Below, piece after piece: positions 34,060 through 42,561 of a stretch of DNA of 64,000 bases. How positions within the stretch are numbered: position 1 is the first letter of the stretch; every line of letters begins with the position of its first letter. The stretch is from UBA5704 sp036264355 (GTDB lineage: Bacteria; Acidobacteriota; Thermoanaerobaculia; Multivoradales; UBA5704). Location: contig DATARD010000380.1 of the NCBI GenBank assembly GCA_036264355.1, forward strand, positions 9,804 to 73,803. The letters run 5' to 3'. The notes beneath the pieces are model-generated. The model saw nothing but the letters and a program-made list of their open reading frames with translations, was not told the origin of the DNA and did no database searches. Both the position numbers and the translations under genes were made by a program.

Positions 34060-35145
34060 ATGAAGGGCTTGATCCTGTCGGGGGGTAAAGGCACGCGCCT
34101 GCGTCCCCTGACCTATACGTCCGCCAAGCAGCTCGTCCCGGTGGCGAACAAGCCGGTGCTGTTCTACGCCATCGAGGCGATCGTCGCGGCGGGGATCACC
34201 GACATCGGCATCATCGTCGGCGACACGCGCGAGGAGATCCGCGCCGCGGTGGGCGACGGCGCGCGCTTCGGCGCCCGCATCACCTACATCGAGCAGTCCG
34301 CTCCGCTCGGTCTGGCGCACGCCGTGATGATCGCCGAGGAGTATCTCGCCGGCTCGCCGTTCGTCATGTACCTGGGGGACAACCTGATCGCCGGCGGCAT
34401 CACCGGCCTGGTGGACGAGTTCAGGGATCTGGGCTGCAACTCCGAGATCCTGCTCGCCGAGGTGCCGACGCCGGAGCAGTTCGGCGTCGCCGAGCTGACC
34501 CCGGACGGTAAAGTCTTCCGGCTGGTGGAGAAGCCGAAGGAGCCGAAGAGCAACCTGGCGCTGGTCGGCGTCTACATGTTCGACGCGACCATTTTCGAGT
34601 CGGTGCGCCGCATCAAGCCGTCGAAGCGCGGCGAGCTCGAGATCACCGATGCCATCCAGGACCTGATCGACCGCGGCCTCGACGTCCATCCGCACATCGT
34701 GCGCGGCTGGTGGAAGGACACCGGCAAGCTGGACGACATGCTGGAGGCGAACCGCATCGTGCTCGAAGGGCTCGGCGCCGGGCGCGGCGCCACCCTGGGG
34801 GCGCTCGGAGCCATCGGCGAGAACAGCCGCATCGAGGGGAAGGTCGAGATCGGCGCCGGCGTCGAGCTGATCGACTCGCTGGTGCGCGGTCCGGTGGTCA
34901 TCGGCGACGGCGCCCGTCTGGAGAACGCCTTCGTCGGCCCGTACACCTCGATCGGCGAGCGCTGCAAGCTGGTCTGCTGCGAGGTGGAGAACTCGATCAT
35001 CCTCGCCGACTCGGAGATCCGCGACATCCCGCTGCGGATCGACGGCTCGCTGATCGGCCGCAACGTGCGCATCGTGAAGACCGACTTCAAACCCAAGGCC
35101 TACCGTTTCATGCTCGGGGACAACTCCGAGGTGGGGATCACCTAG
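34060..35145 (+). CDS. rmlA: Glucose-1-phosphate thymidylyltransferase, long form
   Basis: The product has 361 residues; CGGAGGTGAC precedes the ATG. The nucleotidyltransferase signature GLILSGGKGTRLRPLT (residues 3-18) is followed by SAKQLVPVANKPVL, MYLGDNLI and VGVYMFD. Residues about 245-345 form left-handed beta-helix hexapeptide repeats (GAIGENSRIEGKVEIGAGVELI...). The C-terminal repeats make this the RfbA-long/RffH-independent type rather than a short RmlA. It provides dTDP-glucose. It is the first gene of the sugar-nucleotide operon that follows. Confidence 0.88.
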   Translation: MKGLILSGGKGTRLRPLTYTSAKQLVPVANKPVLFYAIEAIVAAGITDIGIIVGDTREEIRAAVGDGARFGARITYIEQSAPLGLAHAVMIAEEYLAGSPFVMYLGDNLIAGGITGLVDEFRDLGCNSEILLAEVPTPEQFGVAELTPDGKVFRLVEKPKEPKSNLALVGVYMFDATIFESVRRIKPSKRGELEITDAIQDLIDRGLDVHPHIVRGWWKDTGKLDDMLEANRIVLEGLGAGRGATLGALGAIGENSRIEGKVEIGAGVELIDSLVRGPVVIGDGARLENAFVGPYTSIGERCKLVCCEVENSIILADSEIRDIPLRIDGSLIGRNVRIVKTDFKPKAYRFMLGDNSEVGIT

Positions 35146-35146
35146 C

Positions 35147-36025
35147 TTGCGCTGTCTGATCCTCGGCGGCACCGGCATGCTCGGCCGCGCTCTGACCGCG
35201 GAGGCGCGCCGACGCGGCCAGGCCGCGCTCGCCCTGTCGCGCGAGCAGGCCGACGTCACCGATGCCGGCCGCCTGCGCTACTGGATGGAGAGCTTCCGGC
35301 CGGAGCTGGTGGTCAACGCCGCCGCCTACACCAAGGTCGACGCCTGTGAAGGAGAAGGGCGTGAGCAGGCCTTCGCGGTCAACGGCGCCGCGGTGGGAAA
35401 CATCGCCGCCGCGGCCGCGGCCGGCGGCGCGCGGCTGATCCACGTCTCCACCGACTACGTGTTCGATGGGAAGGGGACGACGCCCTACCGCGAGGACGAT
35501 CCCACGGCGCCGCTCTCGGTCTACGGGCAGAGCAAGCTCGAAGGGGAGCGCCAGGCGTTGCGGTATTTGGACTCGAAGGCGAACGCCCTGGTGGTGCGCA
35601 CGAGCTGGCTGTTCGGTCCGGGCGGTCCCAACTTCGCCGCCACCATGGTGCATCTGATCCAACAGGGGCGCCTGCCTCTCCGCGTCGTCGCCGACCAGAC
35701 GGGGGCTCCCACCTACACACCGTTCCTGGCGCGGGCGATCCTCGATCTCGCGCCTGTTCCAGTCACCGGCATCGTGCACTACCGCAACCGGGAGCCGGTC
35801 ACCTGGCACGCGTTCGCCCGCGAGATCGCGGCCCTCTGGGCCGCGCCCGCAGAGACGGTGGACGTGCTGCCTGTCACCACCGCCGAGTTTCCCCGCCCTG
35901 CTCCGCGCCCCGCCTGGTCCGTGCTCGACGTCGAACGTTTCGAGTCGCTGATGGGCCGCCGCGTGGAGCCCTGGGTCTGGGGGCTCGCCGACTACCTCGC
36001 CCGGATTCGACAAGGGAGACCCTGA
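35147..36025 (+). CDS. rmlD: dTDP-4-dehydrorhamnose reductase
   Basis: The product has 292 residues from TTG 35147, 1 nt after the rmlA stop, with GAGGTGGGG upstream inside rmlA. The Rossmann start ILGGTGMLGRAL, then DVTDAGRLRYWMESFRPELVVNAAAYTKVD, HVSTDYVFDGKG, and YGQSKLEGE (catalytic Tyr-x-x-x-Lys) are RmlD hallmarks. It reduces the 4-keto sugar to dTDP-L-rhamnose. rmlB and rmlC are not in this operon. Confidence 0.9.
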   Translation: MRCLILGGTGMLGRALTAEARRRGQAALALSREQADVTDAGRLRYWMESFRPELVVNAAAYTKVDACEGEGREQAFAVNGAAVGNIAAAAAAGGARLIHVSTDYVFDGKGTTPYREDDPTAPLSVYGQSKLEGERQALRYLDSKANALVVRTSWLFGPGGPNFAATMVHLIQQGRLPLRVVADQTGAPTYTPFLARAILDLAPVPVTGIVHYRNREPVTWHAFAREIAALWAAPAETVDVLPVTTAEFPRPAPRPAWSVLDVERFESLMGRRVEPWVWGLADYLARIRQGRP

Positions 36026-37005
36026 TGAGGGCTTTGATCACTGGCATCACCGGCTTCGCCGGCTCGCACCTGGCGGAGTTTCTGCTCGCCGAGCACCCGG
36101 ACGTCGAGGTGTTCGGCACCTACCGCTGGCGCAGCCGCATGGACAACATCGAGCACCTGCGCTCCAAGGTGAAGCTGCTGGAGACCGATCTCCGCGACTA
36201 CACCTCGATGTACAACGCGCTCGACCGCTCGCGTCCGGACTTCATCTTCCATCTCGCGGCGCAGAGCTTCGTGCCGTCGAGCTGGTCGGCGCCGAACGAG
36301 ACGCTGACCACCAACGTCTCCGGGCAGACCAACCTCTTCGAGGCCATCCGCGCCCTCAAGCTCGATCCGGTGGTGCAGATCGCCTGCTCCAGCGAGGAGT
36401 ACGGGCTGGTGCTGCCCGACGAGGTGCCGATCAAGGAGACCAATCCGCTGCGCCCGCTCTCGCCGTACGCGGTCTCCAAGGTGGCCCAGGACTACCTCGG
36501 CTACCAGTATTTCCAGAGCTACGGGCTGAAGGCGATCCGCACCCGCGGCTTCAACCACACCGGACCGCGGCGCGGCCAGGTGTTCGTGACCTCCAACTTC
36601 TGCAGCCAGGTGGCGGCCATCGAGCTGGGAATGCAGGAGCCGGTGATCCGGGTGGGCAACATCGAGGCGATCCGCGACTTCACCGACGTGCGCGACATGG
36701 TGCGCGCCTACTGGCTGGCGGTCAATCACGGCAAGCCGGGCGAGGTGTACAACATCGCGACCGGCCACGGCATCCGGATCAGCGAGTTGCTCGACCGCAT
36801 TATTTCCCTCGCCAAGGTCAAAGTGACGATCGAGGTCGACCCCGAGCGCCTGCGCCCGTCGGACGTCGAGATCCTGATCGGCGACAGCTCCAAGTTCCGC
36901 GCCGACACCGGCTGGGAGCCGCGCATTCCGTTCGAGCAGACGCTGCGCGACCTCCTCGACTACTGGCGGCGCACCCTGGCGCACCGCAAACAGGCAGCCG
37001 GCTAG
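36025..37005 (+). CDS. gmd: GDP-mannose 4,6-dehydratase (SDR)
   Basis: The product has 326 residues; its ATG overlaps the rmlD TGA. Rossmann ALITGITGFAGSHLAEFLL, HLAAQSFVPSSWSAP, CSSEEYG and YAVSKVAQDY (catalytic Y-x-x-x-K) are present, with RGFNHTGPRRG and FTDVRDMVRAYW. These match GMD, which converts GDP-mannose to the 4-keto-6-deoxy intermediate. The next gene has the matching reductase form. A related epimerase/dehydratase on another nucleotide sugar is the alternative. Confidence 0.87.
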   Translation: MRALITGITGFAGSHLAEFLLAEHPDVEVFGTYRWRSRMDNIEHLRSKVKLLETDLRDYTSMYNALDRSRPDFIFHLAAQSFVPSSWSAPNETLTTNVSGQTNLFEAIRALKLDPVVQIACSSEEYGLVLPDEVPIKETNPLRPLSPYAVSKVAQDYLGYQYFQSYGLKAIRTRGFNHTGPRRGQVFVTSNFCSQVAAIELGMQEPVIRVGNIEAIRDFTDVRDMVRAYWLAVNHGKPGEVYNIATGHGIRISELLDRIISLAKVKVTIEVDPERLRPSDVEILIGDSSKFRADTGWEPRIPFEQTLRDLLDYWRRTLAHRKQAAG

Positions 37006-37029
37006 GCCGGGCCGCGACGGATTTCCACG

Positions 37030-37935
37030 ATGCACCTTCTCGTCACCGGCATCAGCGGCTTCGTCGGTCCGCGCCTCGCCCGCCACCTGCTGGAGCGCGG
37101 CGACCGGGTGAGCGGCACGTTTCTCGTCGAGCGCCCCCGTTTCGAGGGCGCCGAGGAGGTGCAGCTCTTCGAGGCGGACCTCCTCGACGCCGCCGGCCTG
37201 GCGCGCGCCGTCCGCGCGGCGGCGCCGGACGCGGTCGTCAACCTCGCCGGGCTGTCGCACGTCGGCGAGTCGTGGAAGCGGATGGGCGACTACTTCCACG
37301 TCAACGTGATCGGCACCGAGAACCTGCTCGCCGCGGCGGCCGGCCGGCCGGTGGTGGTGGCGTCGAGCGCGGAGGTCTATGGATCCGTGCCGGATACCGA
37401 GCAGCCGATCCGCGAGGAGCGCGGCGTCGATCCGCGCACGCCGTACGCCATGACCAAGGCGGCGGCGGAGCGCCTCGCCTTCGCGCGCGGCGCGGTGGTG
37501 GCGCGTGCCTTCAACCTGGTCGGACCCGGGCAGGCGCCGAATTTCGCGCTGCCGACCTTCGCGCAGCAGCTTGCGGCAATCGAGCGCGGCGAGCACGAGC
37601 CGGTCCTCCGCGTCGGCAACCTCTCCGCCCGCCGCGACTTCGTGCACGTCGACGACGGCGCCGCGGCGTTCCGCCTGCTGGCCGAGAAGGGAGAGCCCGG
37701 CGGCGTCTACAACATCGCCTCCGGCCGCGCCTTCTCGATCGGCGAGGCGCTCAAACGGCTGATGGCGCTCTCCGGCGTCGCCGCCCGCATTGAAGAAGAT
37801 CCCGAGCGCATGCGTCCGGTCGACCTGCCGCTCCTGGTCGGCGACGCCGGCCGGCTGCGCGCTCTCGGCTGGACGCCGGAGCGCAGCCTGGACGACGCGC
37901 TCGGCGATTTGTGGGCGGAAGTGAAAAGGACGTAA
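37030..37935 (+). CDS. rmd: GDP-6-deoxy-4-keto-mannose reductase-like SDR (Rmd-like)
   Basis: The product has 301 residues. Rossmann LLVTGISGFVGPRLARHLL, VNLAGLSHVGESWK, ASSAEVYG and PYAMTKAAAERLA (catalytic Y-x-x-x-K), and RAFNLVGPGQAPNF are visible. The order gmd-rmd makes GDP-D-rhamnose, and the two proteins share VRVGNLSARRDFVHVDDGAAAF-type wording with the GMD gene (RVGNIEAIRDFTDVRD). The assignment of exact stereochemistry is inferred from the operon. Confidence 0.8.
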   Translation: MHLLVTGISGFVGPRLARHLLERGDRVSGTFLVERPRFEGAEEVQLFEADLLDAAGLARAVRAAAPDAVVNLAGLSHVGESWKRMGDYFHVNVIGTENLLAAAAGRPVVVASSAEVYGSVPDTEQPIREERGVDPRTPYAMTKAAAERLAFARGAVVARAFNLVGPGQAPNFALPTFAQQLAAIERGEHEPVLRVGNLSARRDFVHVDDGAAAFRLLAEKGEPGGVYNIASGRAFSIGEALKRLMALSGVAARIEEDPERMRPVDLPLLVGDAGRLRALGWTPERSLDDALGDLWAEVKRT

Positions 37936-37948
37936 GCTCCCGCTCAAG

Positions 37949-38950
37949 ATGAAGATCCTCGTCACCGGTGGTACCGGCTTCCTCGGCCGTCGCATCGTCT
38001 CCGAGCTGGCGGAGCGGCATGAGCTCCGCCTGCTGGTGCGCGCCGGCTCCTCGCGCGACCGCTTCCCCGCCGGCGTCGAGTTCGCCGCAGGGGACGTCAC
38101 CGACCGCCTCAGCCTGGTGCGCGCCGCGACCGGCTGTGAGGCCGTGGTCCACGCCGCGGCGCTGGTCAAGATCCTGGCGCCGGCGGAGCAGTTCGACCGC
38201 ATCAACGTCGGCGGCCTGGAGAACGTCCTCGCCGCCGCCGAGCAGGCGGGGACGGTCGAAAGGGTGGTCTACGTCTCCAGCTTCATCGCCCTCGGGCCGA
38301 CCGAGAATGGCCCCGGCGGCCTGCTCGACGAATCGGCCGAAGTCGGAGACCGCGTCTGGATCAACGACTACGAGCGCACCAAGGCGCTGGCCGACCGCCT
38401 TGCCCGCCGCGCCATCGCGGGCGGCGCGCCCTTGATGGTGGTCTATCCGGGCGTCATCTACGGCCAGGGCGAGCTGACCGAAGGGAACATCGTCGTGCGC
38501 CACATCCTCGACCTGGTGCATGGCCGCCTTCCCGCCCTGCTCGGCAAGCCGGAGCGGCGCTGGAACTACGTCAACGTGGCGGACGTCGCCCGCGGCGTCG
38601 CCCTGACGCTCGAAAAAGCGAAGCTGGGCGCGCGCTACATGCTCGGCGGCGAGAATGTGGTCCAGTCCGACTTCTACGCCCTGGTCGGCAGGCTCACCGG
38701 CGCCAAGATCCCCAGCCTGCGCCTCCCCGACGCCGTCGCCAAGGCGGCCGGCGGTCTACAGAAGATGTGGGCGCAGATGCGCCACAGCACGCCGCAGCTC
38801 ACCCCGGACCTGGTGGACATCTACAAGCACGACTGGGCCTACCGCTCGGACCGCGCCGCGGCCGAGATCGGCTACACCTGGCGCACCCTGGAGCAGGGGC
38901 TCACCGAGACCGTCGCCTGGCTCAAGGGGACGGGCGAGTGGAAGAAGTGA
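37949..38950 (+). CDS. NAD(P)-dependent sugar epimerase/dehydrogenase (DFR/HpnA-like)
   Basis: The product has 333 residues. It starts KILVTGGTGFLGRRIVSEL, and has VVHAAALVKILAP, VYVSSFIALG and NDYERTKALAD, an extended-SDR active site with a Y-x-x-x-K. VVYPGVIYGQGELTEGN and WNYVNVADVARGVALTLE follow. It resembles dihydroflavonol-reductase-like and hopanoid-associated (HpnA-like) sugar epimerases. Substrate unknown. It is cotranscribed behind rmd and directly precedes the polyprenol-kinase-like fusion. Confidence 0.8.
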   Translation: MKILVTGGTGFLGRRIVSELAERHELRLLVRAGSSRDRFPAGVEFAAGDVTDRLSLVRAATGCEAVVHAAALVKILAPAEQFDRINVGGLENVLAAAEQAGTVERVVYVSSFIALGPTENGPGGLLDESAEVGDRVWINDYERTKALADRLARRAIAGGAPLMVVYPGVIYGQGELTEGNIVVRHILDLVHGRLPALLGKPERRWNYVNVADVARGVALTLEKAKLGARYMLGGENVVQSDFYALVGRLTGAKIPSLRLPDAVAKAAGGLQKMWAQMRHSTPQLTPDLVDIYKHDWAYRSDRAAAEIGYTWRTLEQGLTETVAWLKGTGEWKK

Positions 38951-38965
38951 GGCGCGGGCTCTGAC

Positions 38966-40306
38966 ATGCCCCTGACCCGCAACGAGCTCCTCCGCAAGGT
39001 CACCCACATGGGCGTGGGGCTGATCGCCTTCTCCCTGCGTTTCCTCGGACCCCTGTGGTCGGCGGTCGCCGCCGCCGCCGCTCTGTGCATGAATCTCTTC
39101 GTGCTGCCGCGCGTCGGCGGCCGGCGTCTGTGGCGCGACGCCGAGCACGCCGCCGGCTCGTCGCTCGGCATCGTGCTCTATCCGCTCGCCGTGCTGCTCC
39201 TGGTGCTGATCTTCTGGCGCCGCCTGGAGGTCGCCGCGGCATCGTGGGGAATCCTCGCCTTCGGCGACGGCATGGCCTCGGTCGCCGGCATGGCGCTCGG
39301 CCGCCGCAAGCTGCCCTGGAATCCGCGCAAGAGCTGGATGGGGACGATCGCCTACGTGCTGTTCGGCACCGTCGCCGCCGCCGTGCTTCTCGAATGGACA
39401 GCGCCGGGCCACTATTCGTGGCTCTTCGCGTTCGCCGCCGCCTTCGGCACGGCGCTCCTCGCCGCGGCTCTCGAATCGCTCCCCCAGGGACTGGACGACA
39501 ACATCGGCGTGCCGCTGGTGTCGGCGCTGTTTCTCTTCTGTCTGCTGCTGACCCAGGGACACTGGCGGCCGTTCCTCCACACTCCGGGCCTGCCGTTGCG
39601 CCTCCTGCTCGCGGCGGTGATCAACGGCGCTCTCGCCGGCCTGGCCTACGCGGCGCGCACGGTCAATCTGTCCGGAGTGATCGGCGGTTTCCTCGTCGGC
39701 TTCGCCATCTACGCGTTTCTCGACTGGCGCGGTTTCCTGCTCCTCCTCGGCTTCTTCGTCATCGGCAGCGCCTGCACCAAGTTCGGCTACAAGCGCAAGG
39801 CCGCCGCCAAGCTGGCGCAGGAAGAGGGCGGACGGCGCGGCGCGCGGCACGCTTTCGCCAACGCCGGAGTGTCCACCGCCTGTGCCCTGTTCGCGGCGCT
39901 GACCGATCATCCGGTCCTCTTCGGTCTCGCGTTCGCCGCCGCGTTCGCCACCGCCGCCGCCGACACCGCCTCCAGCGAGATCGGCCAGCTCCTCGGCCGC
40001 CGCACCTTCCTGATCACCACCTTCCGCCCGGTGCCGCGCGGCACCGAGGGCGCGGTCTCGGTCGAGGGGACGCTGGCCGGCATCTTCGCTTCGCTGCTGC
40101 TCGGCGTATTCGGCGCGGCGGTCGGGCTCTACGGCTGGACCGGCGTCGCGATCGTCGTCGCCGCGGCGTTCCTCGGCACCACGTTCGAGAGCATCGTGGG
40201 GGCCGCCCTCGAAAAACGCCAGCTCCTGGACAACGAGGCGCTCAACTTCCTCAACACCCTGGTGGGCGCCCTGGTCGCCGCCGCTTTCGCTTTCCTCATC
40301 TCATGA
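38966..40306 (+). CDS. Fused dolichol/phytol kinase-like and DUF92 membrane protein
   Basis: The product has 446 residues, almost entirely transmembrane. Residues 1-210 match the CTP-dependent phytol/dolichol-kinase family (ELLRKVTHMGVGLIAFS and SWGILAFGDGMASVAGMALGRRKLPWNPRKSWMG). Residues about 215-446 match DUF92 (VNLSGVIGGFLVGFAIY, FGYKRKAAAKLAQEEGGRRGARHAFANAGVS and AADTASSEIGQLLGRRTFLITTFRPVPRGTEGAVSVEGTL). In plants and cyanobacteria these are separate enzymes, VTE5 and VTE6, that phosphorylate phytol in two steps. The stop overlaps the UbiA start (ATGA). Confidence 0.85.
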   Translation: MPLTRNELLRKVTHMGVGLIAFSLRFLGPLWSAVAAAAALCMNLFVLPRVGGRRLWRDAEHAAGSSLGIVLYPLAVLLLVLIFWRRLEVAAASWGILAFGDGMASVAGMALGRRKLPWNPRKSWMGTIAYVLFGTVAAAVLLEWTAPGHYSWLFAFAAAFGTALLAAALESLPQGLDDNIGVPLVSALFLFCLLLTQGHWRPFLHTPGLPLRLLLAAVINGALAGLAYAARTVNLSGVIGGFLVGFAIYAFLDWRGFLLLLGFFVIGSACTKFGYKRKAAAKLAQEEGGRRGARHAFANAGVSTACALFAALTDHPVLFGLAFAAAFATAAADTASSEIGQLLGRRTFLITTFRPVPRGTEGAVSVEGTLAGIFASLLLGVFGAAVGLYGWTGVAIVVAAAFLGTTFESIVGAALEKRQLLDNEALNFLNTLVGALVAAAFAFLIS

Positions 40307-41292
40307 ACCGCAAGCTCTCGCTCTACGTCCAGCTCGCCCGCCCGTTCACGCTGCTGCCGCCGCTCTTCGGCATCCTCTCCGGCGCGGTCTGCGCCTTCGG
40401 CTCGGTGCACAACCCGGACGCCGCCCATCGCGTCACCCTGTCGGTGGTGCTCACCGTGATCCTCGGCTCGCTCTGCGCCAGCTTCATGAACGCGGCCTCG
40501 AACGCCATCAACCAGATCTACGACCTGGAGATCGACCGGCTCAACAAGCCGACCCGGCCGCTGGTCACCGGCGCGCTCAGCCGGCGCGAGGCATGGGGGT
40601 TCACCTGGCTGTTCTACGTCCTGGCGCTGGTGCCCACCTGGCTGGTGGTGCCGCATCCGTACGAGACCTTCCTGGAGAAGCTCACCGCGCCGCTGTCGCA
40701 GCACGTCACCTTCTACATCTACCTGGCCGGCCTCCTCTTCACCTTTATCTACTCGGCGCCGGAGCTCGGGCGCACCAAGGTGCGCGGGATGCTCGCCAAC
40801 TTCACCATGGCGATCCCGCGCGGCATCCTGCTCAAGCTGGCCGGCTGGGCGATGGTGGCGCCGATCTGGTCGGTCGAGCCGTGGTACATCGGCCTGATCA
40901 TCTGCCTCTTCCTGCTCGGCGCCGCGTCGACCAAAGACTTCGCCGACATCGCCGGCGACACCGCGGGAGGCTGCCGCACGCTGCCGATCGTCTACGGCGT
41001 GAAGAAAGCGGCGTGGATGATCAGCCCGTCCTTCGTTCTGCCCTGGATCCTCCTGCCGCTGGGCACCAGGCTCCGGGACCCGCAGAATCCGTCGCACGCC
41101 ATCCTGACCGGCAACCCCTGGCTGCTGAGCGCCCTCGGCGTCCTCTTCATGCTCTGGGGCGCGTACACGGTCTATCTGCTGGTGCGCGATCCGGCTTCGC
41201 TGACCGAGACGGAGAACCACCCCTCCTGGAAGCACATGTACATGATGATGATGGGAGCGCAGATCGGCCTCGCCTTGGCGTATATTTTCTGA
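40303..41292 (+). CDS. UbiA-family prenyltransferase
   Basis: The product has 329 residues with about nine hydrophobic segments. The first Asp-rich motif is NAINQIYDLEIDRLNKPTRPL (from about residue 67) and the second is KDFADIAGDTAGGCRTLP; both bind the Mg-prenyl diphosphate. It transfers a prenyl group to an aromatic, heme or glyceryl acceptor; a specific acceptor cannot be read. It is translationally coupled to the fused kinase, which would feed it a polyprenyl diphosphate. No quinone-pathway gene lies beside it. Confidence 0.85.
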   Translation: MNRKLSLYVQLARPFTLLPPLFGILSGAVCAFGSVHNPDAAHRVTLSVVLTVILGSLCASFMNAASNAINQIYDLEIDRLNKPTRPLVTGALSRREAWGFTWLFYVLALVPTWLVVPHPYETFLEKLTAPLSQHVTFYIYLAGLLFTFIYSAPELGRTKVRGMLANFTMAIPRGILLKLAGWAMVAPIWSVEPWYIGLIICLFLLGAASTKDFADIAGDTAGGCRTLPIVYGVKKAAWMISPSFVLPWILLPLGTRLRDPQNPSHAILTGNPWLLSALGVLFMLWGAYTVYLLVRDPASLTETENHPSWKHMYMMMMGAQIGLALAYIF

Positions 41293-41844
41293 ATGACCGA
41301 CAATCCCAGCACGGGCCTGTTGAGCTTCTACGACCATCTGCGCCGGCGGGTCCTTCGCACTGTGGAGAAGCGCGGCGGGCGGCTGCCCGAAGACGTCGTC
41401 CGCATGCTCCTCCTCGTCCCCGACGTCTTCATCCTCCTCGTCCGCCTGGCGCTGGACAAGGACGTGCCGAAGCCGGCCCGCGTCCTGGTGGGCGGTGCGC
41501 TGGTCTATTTCATCTCGCCCATCGACCTCTTCCCCGAAGCGGTCCTGGGGCCGATCGGCTACATGGACGACCTCGTCCTCGCCGCCGCCGTCCTCGCCCA
41601 GGCGTTCGGCGGCGAGCTCGAGCCGTACGCCCGCAAGCACTGGAGCGGCTCGGAGGACCTGCGCGTCGTCCTGCGCGACATCTCCCAAAGCGCCCATTCG
41701 CTGCTCGGCCACAAACTGTACGAAAGGGTGAAGGGGCTGCTACGCCGGAGAGGGATCAAAATGGACGACGCGCGTGCCCTGGAGGCGCAGCGGGCCGTCC
41801 ATATCATCGAGGAAGAGCCCTACGACGACGAGCACGGCGTGTAG
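41293..41844 (+). CDS. DUF1232 (YkvA-like) protein
   Basis: The product has 183 residues and begins right at the codon after the UbiA stop. The DUF1232 core is VLVGGALVYFISPIDLFPEA followed by VLGPIGYMDDLVLAAAVLAQAF; the region between is one or two membrane-associated helices. The N-terminus (about 1-60) is charged and helical. YkvA-type proteins are small, widespread and uncharacterised. The C-terminal EEEPYDDEHGV is acidic. Confidence 0.8.
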   Translation: MTDNPSTGLLSFYDHLRRRVLRTVEKRGGRLPEDVVRMLLLVPDVFILLVRLALDKDVPKPARVLVGGALVYFISPIDLFPEAVLGPIGYMDDLVLAAAVLAQAFGGELEPYARKHWSGSEDLRVVLRDISQSAHSLLGHKLYERVKGLLRRRGIKMDDARALEAQRAVHIIEEEPYDDEHGV

Positions 41845-41850
41845 AGCGAT

Positions 41851-42426
41851 CTATCTGGCCGGGTTTTGGCCCCGCCGTTCGCGGAGCGCCGCGAACAGCT
41901 CGCGCACCGCGGGAAAATCATTGTCGGGTCCCATATCCGGAAAATTCTCCGGATTGTCCCAGAACTCGGCGAGCGCGCCGGTCCCCCAGCGCTCGTAGAC
42001 CGCCACCTTGAGCATGAGCTGAAGCTTGTCGCAAGCCTTCACCAGCCGGGCCTCGGGTGTGGTGCCTTGCTGGTACTCCTCATAGAGCGCCAGAGCGCGC
42101 TCGGGCAGCGGCGCGAGGATCTCCGCCATCGCGGCCGCCTCGGCGGTCTTCTTCGCACCCACCGGAAAATAGCGCGACGCGACCCGCGGCAGATCGCCGA
42201 CCCGCAGCTCGGCGAGGTCGTGCACCAGCGCGATCTCCATCGCCCGCGTTAGATCGATCCCCTCGCTCCGCGCGCCAAGCGCCCAGACCAGGAACAGCAC
42301 GTGCCAACTGTGCTCGGTCACACTCTCCGGCTCGGCGACGCCGCGCAACACATAGCCGCTCCGCGGCACCCGGTCGAGGATCTGAAGCTCCAGGCAGAGG
42401 TCGAGCAACGTTTCATTGGCGCGCAT
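41851..42426 (-). CDS. HD-domain hydrolase (YfbR/HDDC2-like)
   Basis: The product has 191 residues from ATG 42426; the upstream in-frame extension to 42798 is not supported. HD motif residues: EHSWHVLFLVWALG (His), IALVHDLAELRVGD (HD) and DKLQLML (last Asp). This arrangement matches 5'-deoxynucleotidases of the YfbR and HDDC2 type, which hydrolyse deoxynucleoside monophosphates. It converges with the DUF1232 gene across a 6-nt gap. Confidence 0.87.
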   Translation of the reverse strand: MRANETLLDLCLELQILDRVPRSGYVLRGVAEPESVTEHSWHVLFLVWALGARSEGIDLTRAMEIALVHDLAELRVGDLPRVASRYFPVGAKKTAEAAAMAEILAPLPERALALYEEYQQGTTPEARLVKACDKLQLMLKVAVYERWGTGALAEFWDNPENFPDMGPDNDFPAVRELFAALRERRGQNPAR

Positions 42427-42561
42427 GGCTCGGCGAGAGTACCGCAAGGCACAGGGCAGCGTCGACCCGGCGCGCGTGCTAACATTTCCTGACTCCGTAA
42501 CCGGAAGAGCAGAATCCGGGGATTCGATTCGATCCCGTGGGCTCAAGGGGAGGCTGGGAGC

